From NCBI RefSeq assembly GCF_000247815.1, contig NC_021676.1:2081106-2145105 (forward strand): 64,000 nt of DNA. The letters run 5' to 3'. Source of the stretch: Ficedula albicollis (lineage: Eukaryota > Chordata > Aves > Passeriformes > Muscicapidae). Made by a program: the position numbers and the translations under genes. Below are positions 47,201 to 60,080 of the stretch, in pieces. The stretch's first letter is position 1, and every line of letters begins with the position of its first letter. The notes beneath the pieces were generated by a model. The model was not told the origin of the DNA and made no database searches. It saw nothing but the letters and a program-made list of their open reading frames with translations.

Positions 47201-47990
47201 CCCAAATTACAGAAGAAATTTTTCTTTTCAGTTTGCTTTCCCCATTGCTGGGTTAGCAGCTTATGAGAAATAAACCACTGAGACACATCAAACCTTATAA
47301 GAAGGCCAGGGCGGTAATTCAGTGGCTGAGTTTTTCCAATCCATTCTCTTTCAAGTGGCTTGTTTAAAAACAAACAACAGAAACAAAACCTCACAGTGTC
47401 TCTTGTTGGTATTTAACAAAACTATAGAAAGACCTTTTGCCTTAATAATGCCAGTGACATGCATTTTGTTTATCTTTCTAATTATTAATTTATAGTTGAC
47501 ATGAAAATGCTTCCCACTAGACATCGCTAACTGCACCAAACCAGTTGTGTGTTGCTTTTGTGAGACTTCTGTTATTATAGTATGATTAAAATAGTACATT
47601 AATTATGCATCCTGCTATAAAACTGAATACAGCAGAGGAAATAAATATGTATTAATAATACATTAGTTATTAATCTGTGTACTTGTCATTTCAATGAGAT
47701 GTAAACTACTGCGTCTTCAGCTCATGAAGACTGCCACATACCTGTTTTTTTTAAGTCTACTTACATCTCAATACCGTGGAAGTCAAGTTTTTGATAAAAG
47801 TCACCATGTGTTATAAATGAGTAATCCTAAGCCAAAACTATTGTATTAAAAAGCTACAGATTTTACCTGACTGTGAGATACAGTGGTAGCATAATAAAGC
47901 AGATTTACCACTAGGTTGGGCCATGAGCAGTAAACTTTTAATCATTAAAAGTGGTAGACATGTTTCTGAAGCAATAAGATTGATTCTGGC
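41273..47990. other. long unique non-coding stretch
   Basis: About 6.7 kb of AT-rich single-copy DNA. An acceptor-like tract at 44835-44856 followed by 85 bases and the donor CTGCAG|GTAACA (44942) leaves one frame open. The open frame at 44786-45280 extends well beyond it, so I treat this as weak. A minus-strand 48-base segment (42633-42680) has an AAG|GTAAGG donor but a poor acceptor. The interval 46080-46340 is rich in homeodomain-type AT words and might be a conserved element, which only alignment could show. Confidence 0.4.
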
Positions 47991-48016
47991 TTTTTTTTTT
48001 TTTTTTTTTTTTTTTT
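47991..48016. repeat. T26 homopolymer
   Basis: 26 uninterrupted T followed by CCCCC. A donor-like CAG|GTGAGTG lies about 100 bases downstream (48121). The T/C tract ending GGGAACTAG could act as an acceptor, but the segment between is not open in a compelling way. Confidence 0.9.
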
Positions 48017-51000
48017 CCCCCTGGGAACTAGCACTGAGTGAAATTGCTCTTCTCCACAATGATCCTGAGAGGTGAGAAAGCCACAACTTGAATATAAAAC
48101 CAGCGTTTGGTATGAGGCAGGTGAGTGCCTGGTGCATCTTCCACGGTCAGTTTTGATCTCCAGGAAGGTTTTCCATCTATTTATCTCTGGGTATTGAAGG
48201 ATGAGAGCTCTGTCCCTCTGCAGTCTCACACATGGGAGCTGCACATGGCCAGCCCATGGCTCCTACAGCAGGTGCAAATCATGGATTCAATATTTGAGTG
48301 CTCTGCAGAATGGACAGAGGAGTTTGGAAATTGCAGTATTAAACAAACTAATTATGAGAGCATTAGAAACTCTTCTGCATGCACAGCTTTAATTAAATTT
48401 GATTTTTTACCTCACAGAACTGTCTCTGGGCTTTGTGAAGAGCAGTAGTTCTGGCATTGATTAAGGCTGAATGTGATTAACATTAATTATTGATTAAACT
48501 TCCCCATATCTTCACATGGTATCAAAGAGAGATTTATTGATGAACTCTGAAAGGTCTCACAACTGCAGTTATTATACTGTAATTCCTTCTGGCTACAGCT
48601 GATGTGGAGCATTCACAAGATATCTCTATTCCTTGGGAAAATGAGTGTAAAGTCCTCAACATCTCCTCAACATGATCAGCTCAGGCAATTGAAACATTCC
48701 TGAAATACCCATCTGCATTGAAGCGTAATTGTGTTGGGGGGTGCCTGGAATTCTTTTAGGGGTGAGAGAAGAGGGAAATGAAGCAATGTAGACACCAGAT
48801 CAGAGACAAAGCTGAGATATAGGAGAGGCAGTTCTGATTATATCCCTGGAATAGAATTCCACAGCATTTCAGGCAGTTTTGTGGCTCCCTGTTAGTGATT
48901 AGCTTCAAATATATTCTCTTGGGTTTTTGACACCTTGCTGGTGTTGAAAAAAAAGCGCTGGAAAATGCTTTGCCTTTGACAAATCATCATACTGCAGCAA
49001 AAAAACCCCAAAAAAACAACAATTTAAGATGAATGCATGAATAAATAATGCTCGAGTGAGAAAAATACTATAAAATTGATCTTCTGGACCTTTGGGAATT
49101 GGAATGATTGTTACATTGGATTGTTAATTATGGAAGTCTGTTGCCGAATTCTGTCCTCAAATAAATTTGTAATTTTTCAAGGGAAACGAAACAGCAATTT
49201 ACGACCTTTTCAGATTAATTGATCCACTTATTTATCAGCTCTCCCCTGTGCTTGGTAAACATTCAAATGGTGCCTCTGAATGGAACAAAGAACAATAGTT
49301 CTGTTAAATAACGGAGGATGCAGCGGCGAGATAAAGAAGATTTTGCTTTAAAAGGGTGATGGTGTGACCAGTGCATGTCAGGCACGGGGCTCCAGGTGGG
49401 AATTACAGACCCAGACAGGAGGGGATGGATGGTGTTGAGGCTCAGGGGGGAAGAAACCTCCCTTTCCGGCGGGTTATACTGCTTAGAAAATTTGGGAGTG
49501 GCATTCATGACTTTCCCTAAGCTTTCTATAGCCAACTCATCACCCAAATTACTGAAATTCCAGAATAAAAATTTTCTCCCCAAATGGGAATAAATATTAA
49601 ACTAAGAATTTTGGACTGTTTTCCAAGTGCATTAATTTTCCTGCTCTTTAGATGGGGAAAAAAGAAAACCCAAACCATTAATTATTTTGAAGTTGGCATA
49701 TTTGTTTTTCCTTGTGAAAAGCCAGAAAAAAAAAAAATATATAAAAAGGTAGCTTTAACTACCATTGTCTAAAGCAGGATGATAACCACTTTTCAATATC
49801 TAGAAAATGGAATATTTCTTTGGGAACTGGCAAAGCATAAATTGCTTGCTAACACCATGGAAGGTCACCAGCACACTGCTGTAACTGCTGAGTGCTGGTA
49901 TTATTTTAATTGGGTTTTGCCCACAGATCTGCATGATCAATTCACAGGACATGCCAGGGAACATGTGGCTTTGACTCTGAACCAGACTCCCCACACAGCA
50001 CAATTAAAGTTTGCCTTAATCCCAGTGTAGGACACGGGATTTTGTGACAGCTCATGGACAGACCCAGCTGGACACTTGACACTGAATACTTGCAGTCAAT
50101 TATTCTGTATTTATGTTCAAGGTACACGGGGAAAAGCAGTGATTTGGCCAGACTGGGTCATTGAGTTCAGAACTGAGGCATTGAAAAGGTGAATTATTTG
50201 TGGACTTTATTTTCTCCAGTTTTTTTACCTCTGTCCCGTGTGAAGTGATTGATGTGCAGAAGTCACATATAAGAAGAAAAATGTTTGCCTTTACTGTGGA
50301 TTCATCTTTGGAAATTGAATAGCAGCCCCACATTCACTTTTCCATGCCCACATCAGGCCAGGCTGTAGCCAGCTCCTCCTTCTGTGTTGACTCATTTTTC
50401 TGTTGCACGATGAAATTTCTGTTTTGTGCTCCTGTTTTTCTGGGGCTTTTGATCACGTTGAGTTATTTCAGAAGGAGATGTTCAGCAGGTGTGTTGGAGG
50501 GCTTGTAGTAATATTGTAGTAGTATAGTAGTAATATAAAAAGTGTGTTTCTGAATCTGACTTTGTAACAGCAAGGGCAAGGTTCTTTGCATGAAATCTCT
50601 AGACAATTATTTTGTATTTCTATAACTGGTTTTAAATTCTAGAAACAGAATTGCAAAAAATAAAGTGGTTGGAGTTTTTTTACAGATTCTGTTCCTAAAT
50701 CTTCTGCAAGCTGGCAATAAAGACCAATGCTTCACTTTCCAGCATTTCTGATTTTATTTTCTATGTTGGTATTGCAGCATTAGCCATGCTTCTGCAGTTG
50801 AATCATTCCTTAACTTATTTTTGAGCATTCTGTAGACTGCAGAAATAGATCCTTTGGTAGTAAATGCAACCATGTATGTATTGTATTAAGGCTTAAAAGT
50901 GAATTATTTTTCCTGATACATTTTTTCTGTACATTTAAAACAAATTTTATGCTCTGAATTGAAGGTGTCTTAGCAGGAAGGACGCTGTGAACATTCATCA

Positions 51001-51419
51001 ATTCTGCTGCTGGTTTCTTTGTTTCCTACAGCTTTCTCTTGTTAATGTGGGATGTAGATTTTGGTTTTCTATGTAATTAATGAATAAATGATGTCAAGTA
51101 ATTTGCTGAGCTGAGACACTCAAAGACATGGTTTCTTAATAATTGGAATTTCTTAAATTACGTGGCCACTGTTTATAAGTAGAGATAGAAGTGCAGATAA
51201 GAATAGAGGAGATGAAGAGTTCTTTGCTAGGGAATAGCTACAAATAATGAGATAACACTATCTGATGGCTTAAAGGATTATTGTGTTAATCTATATCCCT
51301 CTGCATTGGGGTTTTTGTGTCTCCCATGCTGAGCAGTGATCTGATCTGGACACTTTGCAGGAATAGCAGGAACAACACCTCAAACAGGCAAAGTGTGTAA
51401 AGAGCCAAAACTGTGGCAG
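48017..51419. other. unique non-coding DNA
   Basis: About 3.4 kb of single-copy sequence with small trinucleotide-like AGT repetition near 50505-50540. No gene or mobile element is recognised. Confidence 0.4.
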
Positions 51420-53938
51420 TTATCTCACTGCTGGGTGAGATGTGTGTGCAAGAGAGGTGATGGATTATCTCACTGCTGGGTGAGATGTGTGTGCAAGAGA
51501 GGTGATGGATTATTTCACTGCTGAGTGAGATGTGTGTGCAAGAGAGGTGATGGATTATCTCACTGCTGGGTGAGATGTGTGTGCAAGAGAGGTGATGGAT
51601 TATCTCACTGCTGGGTGAGATGTGTGTGCAAGAGAGGTGATGGATTATCTCACTGCTGAGTGAGACGTGTGTGCAAGGAGGGTGATGGATTATTTCACTG
51701 CTGAGTGAGATGTGTGTGCAAGAGAGGTGATGGATTATTTCACTGCTGAGTGAGATGTGTGTGCAAGAGAGGTGATGGATTATTTCACTGCTGAGTGAGA
51801 TGTGTGTGCAAGAGAGGTGATGGATTATTTCACTGCTGAGTGAGATGTGTGTGCAAGAGAGGTGATGGAAGATGTGTGTGCAAGAGATGAGATGTGTGTG
51901 CAAGAGAGGTGATGGATTATCTCACTGCTGGGTGAGATGTGTGTGCAAGAGAGGTGATGGATTATCTCACTGCTGGGTGAGATGTGTGTGCAAGAGAGGT
52001 GATGGATTATCTCACTGCTGGGTGAGATGTGTGTGCAAGAGAGGTGATGGATTATCTCACTGCTGGGTGAGATGTGTGTGCAAGAGAGGTGATGGATTAT
52101 CTCACTGCTGGGTGAGATGTGTGTGCAAGAGAGGTGATGGATTATCTCACTGCTGGGTGAGATGTGTGTGCAAGAGAGGTGATGGATTATCTCACTGCTG
52201 GGTGAGATGTGTGTGCAAGAGAGGTGATGGATTATTTCACTGCTGAGTGAGATGTGTGTGCAAGAGAGGTGATGGATTATCTCACTGCTGGGTGAGATGT
52301 GTGTGCAAGAGAGGTGATGGATTATCTCACTGCTGGGTGAGATGTGTGTGCAAGAGAGGTGATGGATTATCTCACTGCTGGGTGAGATGTGTGTGCAAGA
52401 GAGGTGATGGATTATCTCACTGCTGGGTGAGATGTGTGTGCAAGAGAGGTGATGGATTATCTCACTGCTGGGTGAGATGTGTGTGCAAGAGAGGTGATGG
52501 ATTATCTCACTGCTGGGTGAGATGTGTGTGCAAGAGAGGTGATGGATTATCTCACTGCTGGGTGAGATGTGTGTGCAAGAGAGGTGATGGATTATTTCAC
52601 TGCTGAGTGAGATGTGTGTGCAAGAGAGGTGATGGATTATCTCACTGCTGGGTGAGATGTGTGTGCAAGAGAGGTGATGGATTATCTCACTGCTGGGTGA
52701 GATGTGTGTGCAAGAGAGGTGATGGATTATCTCACTGCTGGGTGAGATGTGTGTGCAAGAGAGGTGATGGATTATCTCACTGCTGGGTGAGATGTGTGTG
52801 CAAGAGAGGTGATGGATTATCTCACTGCTGGGTGAGATGTGTGTGCAAGAGAGGTGATGGATTATCTCACTGCTGGGTGAGATGTGTGTGCAAGAGAGGT
52901 GATGGATTATCTCACTGCTGGGTGAGATGTGTGTGCAAGAGAGGTGATGGATTATTTCACTGCTGAGTGAGATGTGTGTGCAAGAGAGGTGATGGATTAT
53001 CTCACTGCTGGGTGAGATGTGTGTGCAAGAGAGGTGATGGATTATCTCACTGCTGGGTGAGATGTGTGTGCAAGAGAGGTGATGGATTATCTCACTGCTG
53101 GGTGAGATGTGTGTGCAAGAGAGGTGATGGATTATCTCACTGCTGGGTGAGATGTGTGTGCAAGAGAGGTGATGGATTATCTCACTGCTGGGTGAGATGT
53201 GTGTGCAAGAGAGGTGATGGATTATCTCACTGCTGGGTGAGATGTGTGTGCAAGAGAGGTGATGGATTATCTCACTGCTGGGTGAGATGTGTGTGCAAGA
53301 GAGGTGATGGATTATTTCACTGCTGAGTGAGATGTGTGTGCAAGAGAGGTGATGGATTATTTCACTGCTGAGTGAGATGTGTGTGCAAGAGAGGTGATGG
53401 ATTATTTCACTGCTGAGTGAGATGTGTGTGCAAGAGAGGTGATGGATTATTTCACTGCTGAGTGAGATGTGTGTGCAAGAGAGGTGATGGATTATTTCAC
53501 TGCTGAGTGAGATGTGTGTGCAAGAGAGGTGATGGATTATTTCACTGCTGAGTGAGATGTGTGTGCAAGAGAGGTGATGGATTATCTCACTGCTGGGTGA
53601 GATGTGTGTGCAAGAGAGGTGATGGATTATCTCACTGCTGGGTGAGATGTGTGTGCAAGAGAGGTGATGGATTATCTCACTGCTGGGTGAGATGTGTGTG
53701 CAAGAGAGGTGATGGATTATCTCACTGCTGGGTGAGATGTGTGTGCAAGAGAGGTGATGGATTATCTCACTGCTGGGTGAGATGTGTGTGCAAGAGAGGT
53801 GATGGATTATCTCACTGCTGGGTGAGATGTGTGTGCAAGAGAGGTGATGGATTATCTCACTGCTGGGTGAGATGTGTGTGCAAGAGAGGTGATGGATTAT
53901 TTCACTGCTGAGTGAGATGTGTGTGCAAGAGAGGTGAT
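51420..53938. repeat. 45-bp minisatellite (about 56 copies) with 360-bp higher-order repeat
   Basis: The unit is TATCTCACTGCTGGGTGAGA, then TGTGTGTGCAAGAGAGG, then TGATGGAT, 45 bases in all. Type A has ATCTCACTGCTGGGTGAGAT, a perfect 7-bp hairpin with a 6-base loop. Type B reads ATTTCACTGCTGAGTGAGAT and disrupts one stem pair. The left third is a mixture (A A B A A, a hybrid, then four B). A shortened unit with two GATGTGTGTGCAAGAGA words follows at about 51866-51902. From there four consecutive blocks of seven A plus one B follow, each ending at a B unit (52246, 52606, 52966, 53326). Five extra B units (53327-53551) and one further 7A+1B block (53552-53911) complete it. The long minus-strand frame (15-residue repeat) and the 119-codon plus-strand frames exist only because 45 is divisible by three. 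Confidence 0.96.
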
Positions 53939-56487
53939 GCTCCAACTCACTGCTGAGGAGCCTCTGTCGGGGTCTGTGAGCAGTGCCATGAGCCCACAGT
54001 ATTCCAGCAGGGAATTCTGGCAGTCTGCAAACCCACCAGCACAACGTGACAGATTTAAACAGAAATGTAAAGCATTTTCTCTTAAAAAAAAACCCAAAAA
54101 ACCCTCCTGTGAGGTGGAAAGTATGAAAGTATCAAATATTTTAACTGCTAAAAGCTCTAGGGAGCTGATGTTACTAGGCAGGCTTTTTGTGTATCAATGA
54201 GTGGTTCAGACAAAGGAAAACCAGAACGGACAGGTTTAGCTTGGAGACTTGGAAATAATTATATTCCAACCAGTCTAAAGAAGGAACATAGAGAGTGTAT
54301 TAACAATGGATCATGACATAGATTCTGGCACTTAGATGTAACCGCTCATGTAAATTACCAGAAGCAGGTTTTGTGATCCTCTAAGTTTTGTATAGTCATT
54401 CACAGCTCATTAAACCTTCAGCAGTGCTGTCATTCACTAAACACAAAGGTAGCTTGGGAACTGCATAATTGAAGTGTTTTAGGCAGACTGCTGTAGCTAA
54501 ATTTCTAAACAGCAACCGCTTTACCTGTGGTTCTGTGGAATAAGGAGCAGTGCAGATAATGAATAAGATCCCTGTGCACCCCAGAAGCTTTGGCCTTTTA
54601 TGGAACCTGGTAGACCTTCCCAAAGTTTGAGCCTTTGATGTCAAAGAATTCTGGTTACTGAAACAAACCGTGGTCCTGCTGTCCTGCTAATGCTTAGATT
54701 GATATCATAAGTACACTATCAGAATATGATATTGTGGTCATTTGCAATGAAGTTAAAAGCAGGTGAGTATTGGGGGCCACTTAGTGACATACTGATTACA
54801 TCTGAGCCTGTTCTCAAGCACAGTGCGGAATTTATACTGGGGAGCAACTTAGCTGTTAGAACAAGAAAACAATATTTAGATAACTTATTTTGTATCAAAA
54901 TCGTAATTAACAAAGGAAACGCCTTTAGATGGGATTGCCTTCTGCCGTCCGCCTTCCTTCTCAGCTGCCCACCAGTTTGCAGTGGCAAACCCGACACAAA
55001 TCACCCTCCCGATCCTAAACGAGCATCAGCACCCACCCCTGCCTCCTGTCAGCACTTTCTTGGGCATGAAGAATGGGAGGCAGGACATTGATCCCTAGCG
55101 AGGTGAGAAGTGGCCACAGACAGCCCCACATTCTGTGGGTCCCATGCTCTAGAGGGGTGTTAGCACTGCACCTTCTCACTGCCAGAGCCTCAGTGTTCCT
55201 TCCTGGGAGGGGTCTAACGCAGCTAACTCAGGAATTTTTGTCCCGAATTCTTTTGTGCTTGTCTGACAGAAAATACAGATGTCATGTGTGTAATGAAACC
55301 CTCAGAGCAGCTGCCTTGGCTTATTCCAGGCTGCCTCATCCTCACTGTTCCTTTAGTCCTTCACTACAACTCTGACAAATAGGAGCAAATACTGAACTGT
55401 GTTTTCAAGGACTTTATTCCCATTCCGTCCTGTTTCCTGTCCCTTGTTTGCCTGTGTTGCATAAATATTAATTCAGTGATAATCTCTCTTTTGGCTTGAG
55501 TTTATTAGTTTTCTCTAACACAGGTGTGTTTCTGGGAATCCCTTGCTGCAGTGACTTCTCCCACTCAGCACCGTGCAGGAGGCTGTCCCTTCCCTGGGAC
55601 ACTGCTGTGACAAGCTGGTGCTCCCAGAAAATCCTGTGCTCTGGGACTGCAGAGAGCAAACCTGGCTCTGTGGGGCATGGATGCCTTCATTCAGGTGAGC
55701 TGCAGCACGGGTCATCAGGTGCAGACACATCAGGTACAGACTCACAGATGCATCACCTCAATCCTCATCCAAAAACCCCACAGAACTTCATGAGAGCTGT
55801 TGGTGTGAAGCTCCAAGGGATCCAGGGCCACTCTGCACCAGCTGCCTGAGATTTGTGATGCACTGCCTGGGCTGGAACATAATTAGCACTGCACACAGAG
55901 CAGCGTGAGTTTGTTACTTCAAGGTCCAGACTAAAATTCTCTTTCTCCATGCAGTTCCTGGCTGTGACCATTCATTCAGGAGCCTTCTGCCCCTTGCAGC
56001 AGCTTCTGTGTTCACCTCATGTGCAGTGAGATGTTCCCAGAGTGATTTGGTGGCTTTGCTTGGTTTTACCTGCCATGGTCATGTAACTTAAGCACCTAAA
56101 TTTGGGAGTTTGCTGCTTCCCTGGATCTGAGACACTGCTGCTACAAAAGGAGTTTTGCTCTCCCTCGTAGCATCAGCCTGAGGATGATCTGGAGCAGCCT
56201 GGCAGGAAACAAATAGGGCTGAATAAAAATGGTTGCAACCGGGAATATTTGGGCTCAGTGGCCGCACCAGGATCAGAGGCAGCAGCAGAGAAAGGGAGGG
56301 TGCAGCAGGAGCATCAGTGCCAAAAGCGAGGTGACATTTCTCAGGGACAGCCCATGGCACGGGCAGCTGCAGCTTCGTGCAGCCGCGGGGGCAGGCTCTG
56401 GGGAAAACATGAGTCAGGGGCTTCTGAAACAGAAATTCTCACCCCTAAAGCAATCCACATCAATTCAATATTCCTTTGCTCATGTTT
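53939..56487. other. unique non-coding DNA
   Basis: About 2.5 kb. A fragment CAACTCACTGCTGAGGAG at 53943-53960 looks like a decayed unit of the neighbouring 45-bp array. The part from 54940 to 56420 is GC-richer, with overlapping open frames in several phases. A donor CAG|GTGAGC at 55693 lacks a single convincing exon partner. Confidence 0.4.
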
Positions 56488-56511
56488 TTTGGGATGCATG
56501 CATCCCAAAAT
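56488..56511. repeat. 24-bp perfect palindrome
   Basis: TTTTGGGATGCA followed by its exact reverse complement TGCATCCCAAAA. The centre is GATGCATGCATC, which contains overlapping ATGCAT words of the kind bound by POU and homeodomain proteins. It could equally be a chance palindrome. No other features lie beside it. Confidence 0.9.
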
Positions 56512-59500
56512 ACTTCATCGTGTTTGCAACAGAATTTTTGGAAGTTTTTGGTGCTTGGACGAAGCAAGGCACACTCCAGTGGTGCTGCTCTGTGCTTCCA
56601 TTCTACATTCAGTGCTAATGGTAAAATCTTTCTTTCCCAGCTCAAAGCAGGTTTTTATATGTGCAAATGTTCTTGTTTTCCACTGCTAGTCAATGCAGTG
56701 TATTGTTTGCCTAATTAATGTAATTATTGCTAATTATGTAATTACTGTAAATACGTGTAATCACTGATTCTAATTTGTAATTACAGAATTTTGATGTTTA
56801 TTTGTGCAAAAGTGCTCACAAAACTTAGAAGAAAAATTGGTCATATGCAGCAGGTAATTTTAAAAATTTGTAAGAACGAAATTGCACTTTTTTTTTTGCC
56901 AATTGCCAAAAATAAATTAGTTCTCATTATTTACTAATTGGCCATGCTTTTTTTTTTTTTTTATAAAAGGTAATAATTACATTACAGAAGCCTAAAACTA
57001 ATTTTCTCTCCTCTTATGTTATAGCTTAAATGAGTTAGCAAAATATTAGATTAGTAGAGTGTAGGTGCCAAATTTAACCTGTAATTACAGTAGCCACTTG
57101 AAGTGAAATTACAGCACAAAAATTCTAACCAAAAAAGATAAAAATGCCCTTGCTAAACTCCCTTTCCCCCACCCCACTGTAGGAAGTAGGTTATTTACAG
57201 AGAACTGGCTATTGCTTTCAATGCAGACATAAAGCTTCTGCTAGGGAGAGTGTAATTACCCAGTGGAAAAAAAAAGTCAGATGGAAATTAGCTTCTTACC
57301 ATCTGCATATCATGAAATACTTGGCCTATTTGCATATTCTCAGTTCTCCTTCTTCCCCATCCATGGAAACCAGAGGAATTCCTGCAGCCTTAAAAGTCTG
57401 CTCGGGTCTCTTTCAGCAGAGATCAATAACTTTGGTCCAAGTTTTGTTTATTTTTATTATAGCTGTTGCTTGCTGATATTTATATCTTCTTATTTTGTCG
57501 GAGAGAATCTGTTCTGGTGCTATGCAAATTGTTTGCTTTTTTTATATGGTAACCAAACTGGAAGTTAAAGAAACCTAATCATTTGGAAGTGATAAACAAG
57601 AAACACTTGAAAATTTCTTTTGGGGAAAATTTATTCGGGTTTTTCCAGGTAAAGGAAGGTCTCAGAAAGTCAGGAAGGTTTGGGGGTTGACAATGATGGA
57701 TGGTGGGAGCATTTTCCATGCAAGCTTTTCCTTAAGTGTACATGCAGAAATAGACAGGCTGTTTCCATTGAGGGTTCTTTGATCTCTTCCATTTGAGCTC
57801 TTCATGGTTTCTCAGGTGCTTTAGGACTGAAAAGTTGGGGTTTATCACTGGGGTTTCTCCTTGGCACACAAAATCTCGTCTAATCTGCTTTCTGGAGTAA
57901 ACCATGATTTGCCATTTTGCTCCCTGCCTGCTGTAGAAGTGGTTTTTATGTAAGGATGAATTTCCTAAGTGCATCTATTTGTGATTCTTAATGATAAAAT
58001 GCACAGTAGTTTAATCATGGTTTAGTGGATTATAGACCTGAAGTCTTTTGAGTCTTGCCTGGTCTTTAGCTTGGAGCAGAGCATTTCTTCTGGATTATAT
58101 GTGAAATTTCCTGTTACCCACACAGAGCCTAAAAACCCCCAACCCTATAAACATCTTCATTAAATGATGCCTGGAAGCAGTGACTTCCATTTGTTAATTA
58201 TGTATTATATTAAAAAAATCTGTTTTAATAATTACTTTCCAGTTTCCATTAGCTCTCAGATAATTTATGATGAGATGTTGAATTTTGATTAACATAATTC
58301 ATTATCTTATATACCTATACCTGTCATATCCTTCCTTGAATCAATGCAGGGAACATGATTTTTTTTCCAACTTCTTGTTGAAAAACAGTATCATTAGTTT
58401 GATTGATTAATTTAAAGAACAGTATTATAATCTGAAAAATGGTGCAGAACACAAGGTCTGAACCAGAACAGCACTGGTGTGGTGAGCATGGATGTGATTT
58501 CTAAATTCTCAGCATTTCAGTTTTGTGATTTGACCAAATGTTGAAATATTTAATATCTCCAAATACCAGAGATCAATCAAATGACCTTGTAATATAGTCT
58601 CAGTAGATTTTTATAAGAAGTGGAGCTGAAAGTGCTGTTAAAAATCCTCAGTCAATGCTTTCCATGCAGATGGATAAGGCAGCTCTGAGATCACCCTTAG
58701 CTGCTCAGGAGGCTGCAAAATTGAGTGAGAAAACAAAACTGCTGCTCTGGGCTTCCTTCACTCTGCTGGGGAGAGCCAGTGGCTAGAAAAGAGTTACTCT
58801 TAATATCTGGATTTTGTGCACAGAAACAGAATTATTTCATTGTTAACAAAATTTATGTAGTGCTGTGCATTTACATAACAGTTTATAAACACTGACATGC
58901 TCCCTGCCCTGAAGAAATGAAGGAGGGAAAATAACTTAATTTTTTTGATTTTTTTTTTAAAGTGGGTCAGTGCCAGAGGTGCACTAATTACAGAACAGCC
59001 ATTGGCTAGAGAGCTGATGTATGATTTTGTAGAAATCTTAGTATCTCATATTTCTTATCTCCCATCAATATATTGCAGTTGTTTCAGGGTGAATGGTAAG
59101 TCAAAAAATATTCTTCTTGAACATTTTGCCTTCTTCCAGTTTGCCTCTATCACAAGCTACTGTCTCTTACAGTTTTCCTGATGGCTGTGTTTGCATTCCC
59201 TCTCTCTATTACCACAGTTGAAAAATGCTCTGGAAATAATACACATTTTTGAAAAGATCAAAGCATGTAATTTTTCTTTCTGTAGTTTTGGATGGAAGCA
59301 TGATTGTAGCACAGAACCAGACCGTGGAGTGCAACGTGTTAAAGGATTTGAAACCAGCAAGCACAGCCAATATTCATCTGTGTTTAAGCCCAAAAGGACA
59401 GAATTTGCTATGTGTTACACTTTTATAAATATAAGGCTTTCCTCTGCAATCAGCAGAACAACATCATTGCAAAGTGGCAGTGAATGGGAGGAGGATTTGT

Positions 59501-59687
59501 GAGGAAATGTCTTCGGAGCTGCCTCACCAGACCCACCAGGCTCAGCTTTTCCAGCTGCTGCAGCCAGGTTTCCATGAGCTGAGCTTGTGGCACCCAAGGT
59601 GTTGGAAAATGTGTGATTGCAAAGGGACAGGGGGTGTCTGCTGCTGCCCTGTGTTTGGAAAAGTGACCAGCAGCACATCCAAGGGGA
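56512..59687. other. unique non-coding DNA
   Basis: About 3.2 kb of AT-rich single-copy sequence with a T15 run at 56948-56962. No exon, RNA gene or mobile element is recognised before LTR segment 2. Confidence 0.4.
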
Positions 59688-60080
59688 TGGACTGAACCTG
59701 ATGCCTTCAGTTTCAGTTCTCATATTTCCCAGACTCTGCACTGCACTGGTGTGTGACTCTGAGCTCCATATAAAGTGTCACAAGTTCTCCTCCCAGCTCA
59801 GTCACACAAAACAATCCTTTTCCAGCCCAGAACCAAGGACACGCTGCAGCTCCAGCCCCAAAAAAGTGCAAACAGAGAATTGAGGAGAGAATCTGGGAGG
59901 GTGGGACTGCAGAACCTGGAGCTGGAGTTGGACAATGAACCCAGTGAGGAAATGGACCAGAACTTATAAAAGTGTGAAACTCGTGTCTCAGGATCCATCA
60001 CTGCCCAAGGTGAGTCCTTGGAAGGCTTTTAATAAATCCCTGCTTTATTCCTTTAACTCTGCCCAGCCTGTGTCCCAGTT
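59688..60080 (+). mobile_element. solo-LTR-like segment, endogenous retrovirus family (copy 2)
   Basis: Plus-strand LTR order. The left boundary is near TGGACTGAACCTGATGCC, and U3 words shared with copy 1 follow, such as GATGCC, GTGTGTGACTCTGAGCTCCA and CCAAGGACAC. A TATA box lies at 59965-59970 inside GAACTTATAAAAGTGTGAAA. The polyadenylation hexamer AATAAA is at 60031-60036, followed by CTGCTTTATTCCTTTAACTC and TGCCCAGCCTGTGTCCCAG. TATA-to-polyA spacing (about 60 bases) is close to that of copy 1 (about 70). A consensus-like donor (CCCAAG|GTGAGTC) lies between TATA and the polyA hexamer. No internal retroviral region is attached, so this is best called a solo LTR. The exact termini and any 4-6 base target duplication could not be fixed by eye. 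Confidence 0.6.

Noticed and set aside
51420..53938. CRISPR-like array
   Set aside because: There are no unique spacers, since the entire 45-bp unit repeats, and the sequence is clearly vertebrate nuclear DNA.
51825..54044. 739-codon minus-strand frame with a 15-residue repeat, and 119-codon plus-strand frames
   Set aside because: The 45-bp unit is divisible by three, so frames stay open by arithmetic. Plus-strand frames simply stop at each type B unit. There are no splice, promoter or domain signals.
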